This document shows, piece by piece, positions 1 through 6,191 of a DNA stretch of 10,659 nucleotides. This DNA is from an uncultured Campylobacter sp. (GTDB lineage: Bacteria > Campylobacterota > Campylobacteria > Campylobacterales > Campylobacteraceae). The DNA lies in NCBI RefSeq assembly GCF_938045465.1, contig NZ_CALIBF010000126.1, forward strand, positions 1 to 10,659. The letters run 5' to 3'. Both the position numbers and the translations under genes were made by a program. Each line of letters begins with the position of its first letter. The stretch's first letter is position 1. The notes under the pieces are model-generated. The model had not been told where the DNA came from, searched no databases, and saw only the letters and a list, made by a program, of their open reading frames with translations.

Positions 1-1
1 T

Positions 2-265
2 TGCAGCAGACCTGCTGAGCTTGAAGTGCAAAATTTAAGAGCTGTGCAGGACGTAATTAAAGCAAAAATCGCCGAAGAGTATAGAATATCTTGCGATTCT
101 GAGGGGAACTGGGTATCTTGCGCGATATACGCCTCTAATATAGAGAACGACGATCAAAGAGCGGCGATGAGATACTATGACAAGGCGTGCAAATTGGGCA
201 AAAAAATCATGAGTGTCGATTCTAACAAGATACTGCAAAAATCTTGCGAAAAAGCCGCCCGCTGA
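2..265 (+). CDS. Sel1-like-repeat small protein, probable lipoprotein (5' end outside window)
   Basis: The frame is open to the left edge, so this is the 3' part of a gene; a GTG at position 26 is inside the frame but has no clear ribosome binding site. The visible 87 residues begin Cys-Ser-Arg-Pro, which would fit the first residues after a lipobox, so a lipoprotein is a fair guess that the preceding bases would decide. The segment from the Cys of ISCDSEGNWVSCAIYA to YYDKACKLG resembles one Sel1-like repeat of the cysteine-rich Hcp type known in Helicobacter and Campylobacter: paired Cys about eight residues apart, an aromatic YY before KAC, and a further Cys near the end (SCEKAA). The usual Gly-rich loop between the two helices is missing, so the repeat is degenerate. 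Such proteins are normally periplasmic or secreted; the specific role is unknown. Confidence 0.55.
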   Translation, partial: CSRPAELEVQNLRAVQDVIKAKIAEEYRISCDSEGNWVSCAIYASNIENDDQRAAMRYYDKACKLGKKIMSVDSNKILQKSCEKAAR

Positions 266-302
266 GGTGATTTTAAAAATTTACGCAAGAATATGAATTG
301 GC

Positions 303-328
303 GCGATGAAATTTTAAAATTTCATCGC
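303..328. repeat. 26-base perfect palindrome between the two lipoprotein genes
   Basis: The two 13-base halves (303-315 and 316-328) are exact reverse complements: GCGATGAAATTTT and its complement. The centre is AAATTTTAAAATTT. It lies 37 bases after the first gene's stop. It has no T-run after it, so it is not a standard intrinsic terminator, although the transcript could fold. Bases 302-325 recur exactly at 849-872. Confidence 0.8.
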
Positions 329-413
329 TACGCTCGCCGCCATACTCGCCGTAAGGGCGCGTTAAATTTATCCGAAACGCTTTAAATTTCGTAAAATTTC
401 AGCTTTGCAAAGA

Positions 414-419
414 TAGAAT
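414..419 (+). promoter_or_regulatory. Possible -10 box (TAGAAT) for the small lipoprotein gene
   Basis: TAGAAT lies 26 bases before the ATG, downstream of an AT-rich stretch, as in Campylobacter sigma-70 promoters, where the -35 element is weak. It overlaps a 6-base inverted repeat (AGAATT, 415-420, with AATTCT, 425-430). There is no good -35 match, so the call is tentative. Confidence 0.3.
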
Positions 420-445
420 TACAAAATTCTTTAAAAGGATTTAGA

Positions 446-664
446 ATGAAAAATGCCCTCTTGTTCGCCTGCGCGGCGCTGATTATATGCGGCTGCTCTA
501 ACTCGGAGCATCCAGAGCCTGGCGTTTCGTATTGCAGCGAGCCTAAAATGGACGAGGCGTCGCATCAGATGATTCAAATTTGCGGCGAAAGCGAGGATCC
601 GCAGATAGAAAATATGCAGTGCAACGAAAACGGACTTTGCTTCGGCACCGCAAAAATCAGGTAG
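446..664 (+). CDS. Small cysteine-rich lipoprotein, hypothetical
   Basis: This is a complete 72-residue protein. The start is supported by AAAGG about five bases before the ATG. Residues 1-16 form a short signal peptide (Lys-2/Asn-3, then a hydrophobic stretch) ending in ICG, followed by Cys-17, a good lipobox; Ser-18 after the Cys would by the +2 rule not hold it in the inner membrane. The mature part has four further cysteines (30, 46, 59, 65) in a short acidic, polar domain, which suggests two disulfides in the periplasm or at the surface. I do not recognise the family. The preceding gene is on the same strand 180 bases upstream and is probably also a small lipoprotein, but the palindrome between them argues against tight co-transcription. 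Hypothetical lipoprotein is the limit of what can be said. Confidence 0.7.
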   Translation: MKNALLFACAALIICGCSNSEHPEPGVSYCSEPKMDEASHQMIQICGESEDPQIENMQCNENGLCFGTAKIR

Positions 665-848
665 CCGAAGCCCCCGCAGGCGCTAGCGCTAAATTTAACT
701 ATTTTAAAGCCAAGATCGAGCGCCCGCAAGCGGTCTAAATCGCACTTTAAAATTTTGATTTCAATTTAAATTTAGCCCCGCTTCGCGCGCTGATGCATTT
801 TATCTATCTTATTTTAACTGCGCCTGCCGATTATCGAACTGCTCTTGA

Positions 849-872
849 CGCGATGAAATTTTAAAATTTCAT
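849..872. repeat. Second copy of the 24-base palindromic repeat
   Basis: It is identical to 302-325. The core 853-872 is a perfect 20-base palindrome (ATGAAATTTT and its complement). Here the flank diverges after the repeat, so the palindrome is shorter than the 26-base one at 303-328. Confidence 0.75.
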
Positions 873-1193
873 TACCAAGCACGGCGCGCAATTAGGATTT
901 AAAAGCAAGCGCGGCTCAAATTTTATAAGTTTAAAATTTTAAAGCGATATGCGATTTAAAATTTCAGGTCTCTCAAATGCTAGCCGGTGCGAAATTTCGC
1001 GCAAGCTCAAAATCCGCGTTAGAAGATTTCGTGCCGCCGCAAAATTTCTAGATCACAACTCCGCTCAGTAGAATTTTTGGCGGTGCAGATGGAGGCGCGA
1101 AATCTGCGCCGTGTAATTCCACGCGGATCGCACCGCACAAATTTCTTATGCCATGCACCAAGACTCATAGCCTAGCCTCGCTACAAGATCGCT

Positions 1194-1284
1194 TACGAAA
1201 TGGCGCAGTATCCTTAGTCGCATAGCTATAGCACTACTTTACTCGCTGCGTAGCCAAGGTCTGTAGCTGTAGTACGAAATGGCG
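1194..1284 (+). repeat. Imperfect direct repeat with TACGAAATGGCG cores
   Basis: TACGAAATGGCG occurs exactly at 1194-1205 and 1273-1284, 79 bases apart. The 16 bases after each core still match at about 10 positions, so the repeat unit is longer than the exact core and has diverged. No coding frame spans both copies. Confidence 0.45.
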
Positions 1285-1348
1285 TGGAATTCTTTGTTGC
1301 GCGGTCGAAGCTCTCAGCCCGCAAAAAGGCGCGGTATTCTCTACCGAC

Positions 1349-1376
1349 GGCGCGAGTTTATAGTCTAACTCGCGCC
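1349..1376. other. GC-rich hairpin, 10-base perfect stem and 8-base loop
   Basis: GGCGCGAGTT (1349-1358) pairs with AACTCGCGCC (1367-1376) around the loop TATAGTCT. There is no T-run on either side, so it does not look like an intrinsic terminator. It may be a structured RNA element or a remnant of an inverted repeat. Confidence 0.45.
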
Positions 1377-1910
1377 TTAGAATCCCGCCTCAAACTCATT
1401 ACTTAAAATTTCGTCTCAAAAAAATCGCGTATGAGAAATTCCGCTTTATCTTTACGGCTTAAAATTTCGTACGGATCGCACTGAGCAAAATCCCGCCACT
1501 GCGTGACGCAAGCTTAAAATTTCAGCGTCGTGCTCGCCGCATATTAAATTCTGCTTCACTATTACGACTTAAATTCTATCACAAGCCCGCAGATTTAAAA
1601 TTTTACTTCAAACGACGCCGTGAAATTTCTACTCTTGCCTAGGCACATATCTCTCGGTGCCTGCGCCGCTCGCACTTAGCAGCGACGCTATTCTTTGCCG
1701 ATAGCAACCCTCGCACAGGACGCCTACCACAGCGCATAGAAAATAAAGCGCGCCTCTTGCATAATCGCCGCCTCTAAAAAATTTTAAGCGACCGCAAAAT
1801 TTTAAAATTTAAAAGCAGCCTGCGATTAAGCCGATTTTTATAAATTTGGATTTGCTTTGTAGCGGCGCAATCTGGCGAATAAGGCGCAACTCTAAGTTAC
1901 GCAGCTAGCT

Positions 1911-2327
1911 TTACACCAGCTGCTTGAACATTTCGATCTGTTCCTTTGTAAGCTCGATCAAATCATCGTTTACGTATTTAAGCGATGTCTCCAGGCTTGT
2001 GATGAGCTCCTTACGGACGAAGCTCACGCTAAAAAGCGTCGCCCAAAATCGCGCTCCGCTGCCCGTGCTCGGATCTTCCAAGACCGCTCTAATCGCAGCT
2101 ACCGCAGCAGCATCGTCCGCCGCACCTAGCACCTCGTCCACGAGTGGATATTCACCTGCGCCGTCGCCCTCATTTAGCGAGCGCAAAAGCGGCTCAAGCG
2201 CTTCATCACATGGATTGTCACGCAAAAACTCCCGTACCGCACGAAACTCTACCACGAGCTGATCCGAAAGCTGCGCAGGCATTGGCTGATGAAGTCTCAA
2301 AAAGTCTAATGCCGTTCGCTTGTCCAT
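1911..2327 (-). CDS. Hypothetical acidic alpha-helical protein, 138 aa
   Basis: The ATG is preceded by AAAAGGAA at good spacing, which supports this start. There is no signal peptide or membrane segment, so it should be cytoplasmic. The chain reads as a series of helices: residues 5-37, 41-52, 61-84, 90-116 and a C-terminal amphipathic helix 120-138. The middle, with paired short helices and acidic turns (EALEPLLRSLNEGD, then PLVDEVLGAADD), has a HEAT-like or immunity-protein-like look, but I cannot assign a family and no toxin gene is adjacent. It is monocistronic: the gene-free region lies downstream, and the terminator of the haoCA operon stands between it and the genes upstream. Base use is like the other GC-rich genes here. 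An overlapping + frame (1924-2262) is a Ser-rich shadow. Confidence 0.65.
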   Translation of the reverse strand: MDKRTALDFLRLHQPMPAQLSDQLVVEFRAVREFLRDNPCDEALEPLLRSLNEGDGAGEYPLVDEVLGAADDAAAVAAIRAVLEDPSTGSGARFWATLFSVSFVRKELITSLETSLKYVNDDLIELTKEQIEMFKQLV

Positions 2328-2353
2328 AAAATTCCTTTTAAATGATATGCGCG

Positions 2354-2359
2354 ATTGTA
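2354..2359 (-). promoter_or_regulatory. Possible -10 box (TACAAT) for the 138-aa protein gene
   Basis: On the minus strand TACAAT lies 26 bases before the ATG, preceded by an AT-rich run (CCAAAATTAGC). No convincing -35 is present, as is usual for campylobacters. This fits a promoter separate from the hao operon. Confidence 0.4.
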
Positions 2360-2525
2360 GCTAATTTTGGATTGCAAAGAGATAAATTTACTCTAATTTA
2401 TCAGTCATTTCCGTCATAAATTCTCAATAATTTTAAATAATTTAGACAGTGATTTTGTAGTGGCTTTTAGGGGCGATTTTCGATGGGCTTTGCGGATTAC
2501 AAAATAAAATTCCAAAATTTTGTGT

Positions 2526-2558
2526 AAATAAAAAAGCCCCTGCGAAGCGCAGGGGCTT
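2526..2558 (-). terminator. Intrinsic terminator of the haoCA operon
   Basis: The stem arms are 2534-2544 and 2548-2558 (AAGCCCCTGCG and its exact complement), with a 3-base loop. Read on the minus strand, the right arm runs into TTTTTTATTT (2535-2526), the U-run of a strong rho-independent terminator. It lies 49 bases after the haoA stop and is oriented only for minus-strand transcription, since the + side has no T-run. Confidence 0.92.
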
Positions 2559-2606
2559 ACAAGCTTGATCTGTTTAGTCTGGCAGAATTTAGCAGACTAA
2601 AAAGGA

Positions 2607-4007
2607 TTATTCCTCGATCTTGCCGGTTTTGATGCGGCGCTCATAGATTTCGCGCATCTCTCTGATGTCATTTTTGAGCTCGAATACGCCGTGCCAATGC
2701 GAATAATCAGGTCCTCCCATTAGCGCACCTTGGCGCATTCTGCGACCCTCGTGGTGCCATGAAACATAATAGATTCGCTGGAACGCATCCGCCCAAGGAT
2801 CGTCTTTTAGAAGTTTCTTTTCCTTAAGCTCTTTTAGCATCTTAGTCGCTTCGTCGTTGTAAACGTTATATAGAAGTACCTGCTTATCGCCCACCTCAAA
2901 GAAATTATTCGTATGGGTGCTTGCATGGCACTCTTTGCATACTTGCTTCATCTCGGCACGTGCCGCCTCAGGACCGTTTAGGTTACCTGCCAAAGGATTG
3001 CCAACGTTTAGTTTGCCGGTATTTAAAAACTCGCTTACCGCAGTCTCATTACCGCCGGTGCGTAGATTGCTCTTAGGCTGCCACAAATTCCACTTCAAGC
3101 GTTGAGATACGTTGTGAGTGGAGTTTAAATCGCCAACACCGCCGCTCATATGGCAGGTCGCGCATGTAGGGGCGCGGTAATCAGGAACCGCCCAAGTACC
3201 AGGAGCGCTATCGAATTTCCACTCATTGCCTTCAGCGTTAAATACGTGTCCGTGCATTGAGTTATTGTAAATTTCGATATCCGGATGATCAGGTCCTAAG
3301 TGGCAAGATGCGCAAGCAGCAGGCTTACGAGCTTCAGCAATCGAAAATTTATGACCAGAATGGCATGATTTGCATCCGCCTACGCTACCGTCCGGATAAA
3401 CCGTACCGATGCCGTAAACGGGCCAGGTCTCTTTGGTAGGCTTGTTATGCTCATCCATTTTAACGACGCTACCGTGGCATTGAGAGCAGCCGGTAATATC
3501 AGGTGCATGTTTAAGATCAGGGATATCACGTCCTTCGTAGTGATACATTAGATCAACCATTCCTTTGTTGGCTTGCATTTGCATAGCGCCTCTTGCGTGA
3601 CCGCTGTTTTCAAACTCTTTAACCTCGTTGCTGTGGCATTTGGCACAGGTTTTTGGGCTAACTAGCACCGAAATATGATTGTCTGTGTCTTTCGGATGCG
3701 GCTCTTTAGCTGCCATAGGGCTATCTGCTGGCTGCGAGTGGCAGTCGGTACAGCTAACGCCTACGTGAGCGTGACGGCTCATCTTCCAATCCGCAACGAC
3801 GCCCGGAGTTTTTTCGGCATGGCACTCGACGCAGCGTCTAGCTAGCGGCGTAAGCTGCCTATTTACCTTTAAATTTTTCGTAAGACTAACGTTTACGGAA
3901 TTGCTTACGTTCGCGTCCGACGCGGACATATTCGCATGTTGCGCGGGCATTTCTGCGAATGCGAACGATGCGATACAGGCTATTAAAATAGCGACTTTTT
4001 TTAACAT
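2607..4007 (-). CDS. haoA: Octahaem cytochrome c, epsilonproteobacterial Hao-type ammonifying nitrite/hydroxylamine reductase
   Basis: This 466-residue protein has a signal peptide (residues 1-18, cut after AFA) and eight CXXCH haem sites at 59, 86, 121, 174, 212, 232, 282 and 357, the number and spacing of the hydroxylamine oxidoreductase family rather than pentahaem NrfA. The Hao-like segments HPDIEIYNNSMHG (241-253) and SWHHEGRR...DYSHWHG (416-440) support this; by family analogy the fourth site carries the active-site haem. From published work on Campylobacter and Nautiliales homologues, such proteins reduce nitrite and hydroxylamine to ammonium, oxidise hydroxylamine poorly, and lack the cross-linking Tyr of true Hao; I could not check that Tyr position without an alignment. 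No membrane anchor is present, so it should be periplasmic and docked on HaoC. AAGGAG overlapping the haoC stop, ten bases upstream, indicates tight co-translation. Periplasmic octahaem cytochrome is certain; the reaction is inferred. Confidence 0.93.
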   Translation of the reverse strand: MLKKVAILIACIASFAFAEMPAQHANMSASDANVSNSVNVSLTKNLKVNRQLTPLARRCVECHAEKTPGVVADWKMSRHAHVGVSCTDCHSQPADSPMAAKEPHPKDTDNHISVLVSPKTCAKCHSNEVKEFENSGHARGAMQMQANKGMVDLMYHYEGRDIPDLKHAPDITGCSQCHGSVVKMDEHNKPTKETWPVYGIGTVYPDGSVGGCKSCHSGHKFSIAEARKPAACASCHLGPDHPDIEIYNNSMHGHVFNAEGNEWKFDSAPGTWAVPDYRAPTCATCHMSGGVGDLNSTHNVSQRLKWNLWQPKSNLRTGGNETAVSEFLNTGKLNVGNPLAGNLNGPEAARAEMKQVCKECHASTHTNNFFEVGDKQVLLYNVYNDEATKMLKELKEKKLLKDDPWADAFQRIYYVSWHHEGRRMRQGALMGGPDYSHWHGVFELKNDIREMREIYERRIKTGKIEE

Positions 4008-4017
4008 TGCTTCTCCT

Positions 4018-4575
4018 TTACTTGGTTTTGTTATTTTCTAGGTTGTATTTATCCCAATATTTGGTGATCTCTATACCCATATTTTTGTGACCGACGTTTT
4101 CGTGGCACTGCACGCAGGTTTTGCCGGTAGTGCCCGCGAAATAATCCCTATGTGCGAGCCAGGCTTTATTTACTTGGTTATTCTGCTCTTTTAAATTTCG
4201 ATGGCAGCTTAGACAGCCGCTTTCATAAACGAAATGATTTCGCTCCTTGCGTTTTTCTTGCCAGTCGATCTTATCGGCATCGGTAAAGACCGTCTTGTAG
4301 ACATCATTTGCGGAGGTTAGAGCCTTGGTCCAAAGATACATAAAGGTATTTTCATGAGAAACGTGACAGGCGACGCAATCGGCCTTGAAGCCTTGCGGGT
4401 TATTGCCGCCGTGAACATCGTTGTGAAATGCGTTTGCCATCGGCTGCATCGTATGACAGGATACGCAGAATTTATCGGTGCCCGTAAGGTGAACCATCTC
4501 CGCAATCCCAAGAGAAAGTATCATTCCTATAAGCACACAAGCGCCCACGAGCAGCACAAGAGTTTTCTTTTTCAT
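4018..4575 (-). CDS. haoC: Tetrahaem NapC/NrfH-family membrane cytochrome c, quinol dehydrogenase for HaoA
   Basis: The 185-residue protein has one N-terminal membrane helix (about 5-25, after KKK), not followed by a cleavage site, and four CXXCH sites at 37, 67, 121 and 154. The first is CVSCHTM, the CXXCHXM form of NrfH, in which the Met is linked to the first haem. Length and haem spacing fit NrfH and NapC-type quinol dehydrogenases. It should sit in the inner membrane with its haem domain in the periplasm, oxidise menaquinol and pass electrons to HaoA. It is the first gene of the operon, with haoA ten bases downstream. The start has AAGGAA upstream at good spacing, and a minus-strand TATAAT lies about 70 bases before it. 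An unrelated NrfH or NapC role is less likely because the neighbour is octahaem, not NrfA or NapA. Confidence 0.93.
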   Translation of the reverse strand: MKKKTLVLLVGACVLIGMILSLGIAEMVHLTGTDKFCVSCHTMQPMANAFHNDVHGGNNPQGFKADCVACHVSHENTFMYLWTKALTSANDVYKTVFTDADKIDWQEKRKERNHFVYESGCLSCHRNLKEQNNQVNKAWLAHRDYFAGTTGKTCVQCHENVGHKNMGIEITKYWDKYNLENNKTK

Positions 4576-4643
4576 AGGTTTCCTTGATTTTAAAATTTCT
4601 TCGCAAAATTTTTAGTATTTGATAATTCGAAAAGTGGTATTTT

Positions 4644-4649
4644 ATTATA
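4644..4649 (-). promoter_or_regulatory. -10 box (TATAAT) of the haoCA promoter
   Basis: On the minus strand TATAAT follows T-tracts (GGTTTTTAATCTTTT), the periodic AT pattern of Campylobacter sigma-70 promoters. The distance to the haoC ATG gives a leader of about 60 bases. The leader contains the decamer ATTTTAAAAT (4587-4596) about 11 bases before the start codon, where it could affect ribosome access. Confidence 0.6.
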
Positions 4650-4712
4650 AAAAGATTAAAAACCGCTTATTTTCTAGCCTTTTGTTAAAATTTATTAAAT
4701 GAAGATAAAATT

Positions 4713-4734
4713 TTAAACTAAGTTTTTAGTTTAA
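4713..4734. promoter_or_regulatory. Dyad just upstream of the fumarase -10 box, candidate operator
   Basis: TTAAACTAA (4713-4721) and TTAGTTTAA (4726-4734) are exact inverted 9-base arms around GTTT. The dyad covers the -35 area of the fum promoter, five bases before TATAAT, where a bound regulator would normally block or touch RNA polymerase. It does not match the FNR/CRP half-site TTGAT, and only loosely resembles an Nss-type TTAAC box. Confidence 0.5.
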
Positions 4735-4739
4735 CGGAA

Positions 4740-4745
4740 TATAAT
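4740..4745 (+). promoter_or_regulatory. -10 box (TATAAT) of the fumarase operon promoter
   Basis: A perfect TATAAT lies 29 bases before the alpha-subunit ATG, with an AT-rich, T-tract-bearing upstream region and no clear -35, as in campylobacters. The predicted leader is about 20-25 bases and ends with the ribosome binding site AAGGAGA (4764-4770). Confidence 0.7.
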
Positions 4746-4774
4746 CCATTAAAATTTCAATACAAGGAGAGATC

Positions 4775-5620
4775 ATGAAAACGATCCAAGCGGATGAAAT
4801 TACCAAAGTAGTCAGCGAGCTTTGCAAAAAAGCCTGTTATCAAGTCACGCCCGATATGCGCGCGGCGTTTGAAAAAGCACGCGAAAATGAAATTTCGCCT
4901 ATCGGCAAAGATATCTTAGGCAAACTCTTGCAAAATGCCGATTTAGCGGCAAAAGAGGTTGCACCAATCTGCCAAGATACCGGTATGACGGTGGTTTTTG
5001 TCGAACTCGGTCAGGATGTGCATATCGAGGGCGGATATTTGGAGGATGCTATCAACGCAGGCGTTGCGGACGGCTACGTAGGCGGTTATCTGCGCAAATC
5101 CGTGGTCGCAGAGCCACTTTTTGAGCGCAAAAACACCACAAACAATACCCCCGCGGTCATCAATACCCGTATCGTCCCCGGAGATAAACTTAAGATCAAA
5201 GTAGCCCCGAAGGGCTTCGGTAGCGAGAACAAATCGGTGCTAAAAATGCTCGTTCCCGCAGACGGCATCGAGGGGGTAAAAAAGGTATTTTTAGAGGCGG
5301 TCAAATACGCAGGCCCTAACGCTTGCCCTCCTATGGTCGTAGGCGTCGGTATCGGCGGCACGATGGATAAGGCGGCGCTTTTAGCCAAGCAAGCCGCGGT
5401 TCGCTCGATCGACAGCAGAAATCCCGACGAGCGCTACGCCAAGCTAGAGGATGAACTACTGGAGATGGCTCGCGCTACGGGCGTCGGTCCGCAGGGTTTG
5501 GGCGGCATAAACACCGCCGTTAAGGTAAATGTAGAGTGGTATCCGACCCACATAGCGGGGCTTCCGGTCGCCGTTAATATCAACTGCCACGCGGCTCGCC
5601 ATGCCGACGCCGAACTATAA
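4775..5620 (+). CDS. Class I fumarate hydratase, alpha subunit ([4Fe-4S])
   Basis: This is the N-terminal half of a two-subunit class I fumarase or tartrate dehydratase (281 residues, the usual size). The three cluster-binding cysteines are plain: Cys-66 in PICQDTG, Cys-184 in NACPPM, and Cys-271 in NINCHAARH near the C-terminus. GIGGTMDKA (192-200) and GVGPQGLGG (236-244) are further family motifs. With the beta subunit it reversibly hydrates fumarate to (S)-malate in the cytoplasm and is oxygen-sensitive. In an anaerobic or microaerobic Campylobacter it would supply fumarate to fumarate reductase or close the oxidative branch. The same family includes L(+)-tartrate dehydratase, so the substrate is inferred from context. 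AAGGAGA four bases before the ATG supports the start. The beta subunit follows after ten bases. Confidence 0.92.
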   Translation: MKTIQADEITKVVSELCKKACYQVTPDMRAAFEKARENEISPIGKDILGKLLQNADLAAKEVAPICQDTGMTVVFVELGQDVHIEGGYLEDAINAGVADGYVGGYLRKSVVAEPLFERKNTTNNTPAVINTRIVPGDKLKIKVAPKGFGSENKSVLKMLVPADGIEGVKKVFLEAVKYAGPNACPPMVVGVGIGGTMDKAALLAKQAAVRSIDSRNPDERYAKLEDELLEMARATGVGPQGLGGINTAVKVNVEWYPTHIAGLPVAVNINCHAARHADAEL

Positions 5621-5625
5621 GGAGG
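5619..5625 (+). promoter_or_regulatory. Ribosome binding site that sets the beta-subunit start
   Basis: AAGGAGG begins within the alpha-subunit stop codon (TAA, 5618-5620) and stands five bases before the ATG at 5631. This selects 5631 over the in-frame ATG at 5601, which has no Shine-Dalgarno and would overlap the alpha gene. Confidence 0.85.
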
Positions 5626-5630
5626 AAATC

Positions 5631-6191
5631 ATGTCAGAAGTTAAAAGAATTACCGCACCTTTCGATAAAAGCGTAGTAAAAAGCCTAAAGGCGGGCGATA
5701 ACGTCCTAATTAGCGGCACCATCATCGCAGCTCGCGACGCCGCACACAAGGCGCTAACCGAAACCCTCGCTCGCGGCGAGAAGCTACCCGTAAACTTAGC
5801 GGGCGAGACGATATATTACCTGGGACCAACCCCCGCCAAACCGGGTCAGGCAATCGGTGCCGCAGGACCTACGACTAGCGGACGTATGGATAAATACACT
5901 CCGACGATGATAAACGAAGTAGGCATCAACGGCATGATCGGCAAGGGCTACCGCAGCGACGCCGTCGTAGAGGCGATGAAAAAATCAGGCTGCGTCTATA
6001 TGGTCGCCATCGGCGGAGCGGGCGCGCTGATTAGCCAAAGCATCAAAAAATACGAAGTGCTAGCCTATCCCGAGCTCGGCCCCGAGGCGGTTGCGCGACT
6101 TACCGTCGAGGATTTCCCCGCTATCGTAGCGATCGACAGCGAGGGCAATAACTTCTACGAAGTCGGACAGGCGCCTTATAGAAAAATTTAA
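5631..6191 (+). CDS. Class I fumarate hydratase, beta subunit
   Basis: With the start at 5631 the protein is 186 residues, the normal size for the C-terminal, Ttd-beta-like subunit. Visible family motifs are GTIIAARDAAHK (29-40), YYLGPTPAKPG (62-72), AAGPTTSGRMD (77-87) and GMIGKG (101-106); the GPTTSGRMD region helps shape the active site. An in-frame ATG at 5601 would add ten residues unlike the family and lacks a ribosome binding site, so I reject it. The close spacing and shared ribosome binding site and stop indicate translational coupling, which suits a fixed subunit ratio. I see no strong terminator after the gene; GC-rich DNA and a short T-run (GGCGCTTTTTG, 6214-6224) follow but form only a weak stem. 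Confidence 0.92.
   Translation: MSEVKRITAPFDKSVVKSLKAGDNVLISGTIIAARDAAHKALTETLARGEKLPVNLAGETIYYLGPTPAKPGQAIGAAGPTTSGRMDKYTPTMINEVGINGMIGKGYRSDAVVEAMKKSGCVYMVAIGGAGALISQSIKKYEVLAYPELGPEAVARLTVEDFPAIVAIDSEGNNFYEVGQAPYRKI

Larger units (their letters stand above)
665..1910. other. 1.25-kb gene-free region rich in AT words and degenerate repeats
   Basis: No convincing coding frame was found on either strand: candidate frames are short, lack a ribosome binding site, and have no recognisable domain. The DNA alternates GC-rich patches with words such as AAATTT, TTTAAAATTT and AAATTTCG. It holds a 10-base palindrome GCGCTAGCGC (680-689), a copy of the 24-base repeat (849-872), the 14-base palindrome TTTAAAATTTTAAA (930-943), the pair TACGAAATGGCG (1194-1205, 1273-1284), the pair CGGATCGCAC (1124-1133, 1472-1481), and a 10-base-stem hairpin (1349-1376). 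It could be decayed gene remnants, an untranslated RNA region, or repeat-derived spacer; the sequence alone does not decide. No tRNA-like cloverleaf was seen. Confidence 0.5.

Noticed and set aside
665..1910. tRNA, CRISPR array or insertion sequence in the gene-free region
   Set aside because: No T-loop or acceptor pairing, no regularly spaced repeats, and no transposase fragment or terminal inverted repeats were found.
1924..2262. Ser-rich + frame of 112 residues
   Set aside because: It lies wholly opposite the 138-aa minus-strand gene, is low complexity, and has no ribosome binding site; the minus frame has both a good start and helical protein character.
2607..4007. Calling the octahaem protein NrfA or tetrathionate reductase Otr
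   Set aside because: NrfA is pentahaem with a CXXCK/CXXCH active-site haem; here all eight sites are CXXCH and the C-terminal SWHHEGRR/HWHG segment is of Hao type.
4713..4734. Reading the dyad as an FNR/CRP or NssR box
   Set aside because: The half-sites TTAAACTAA/TTAGTTTAA match neither TTGAT-N4-ATCAA nor the NssR TTAAC-N4-GTTAA pattern well enough.
5086..5388. Minus frame of 100 residues within the fumarase alpha gene
   Set aside because: It is antisense to conserved fumarase coding sequence, with no independent signal.
5601..5630. Upstream ATG start for the fumarase beta subunit
   Set aside because: It would overlap the alpha gene and has no Shine-Dalgarno, while AAGGAGG stands five bases before the ATG at 5631.
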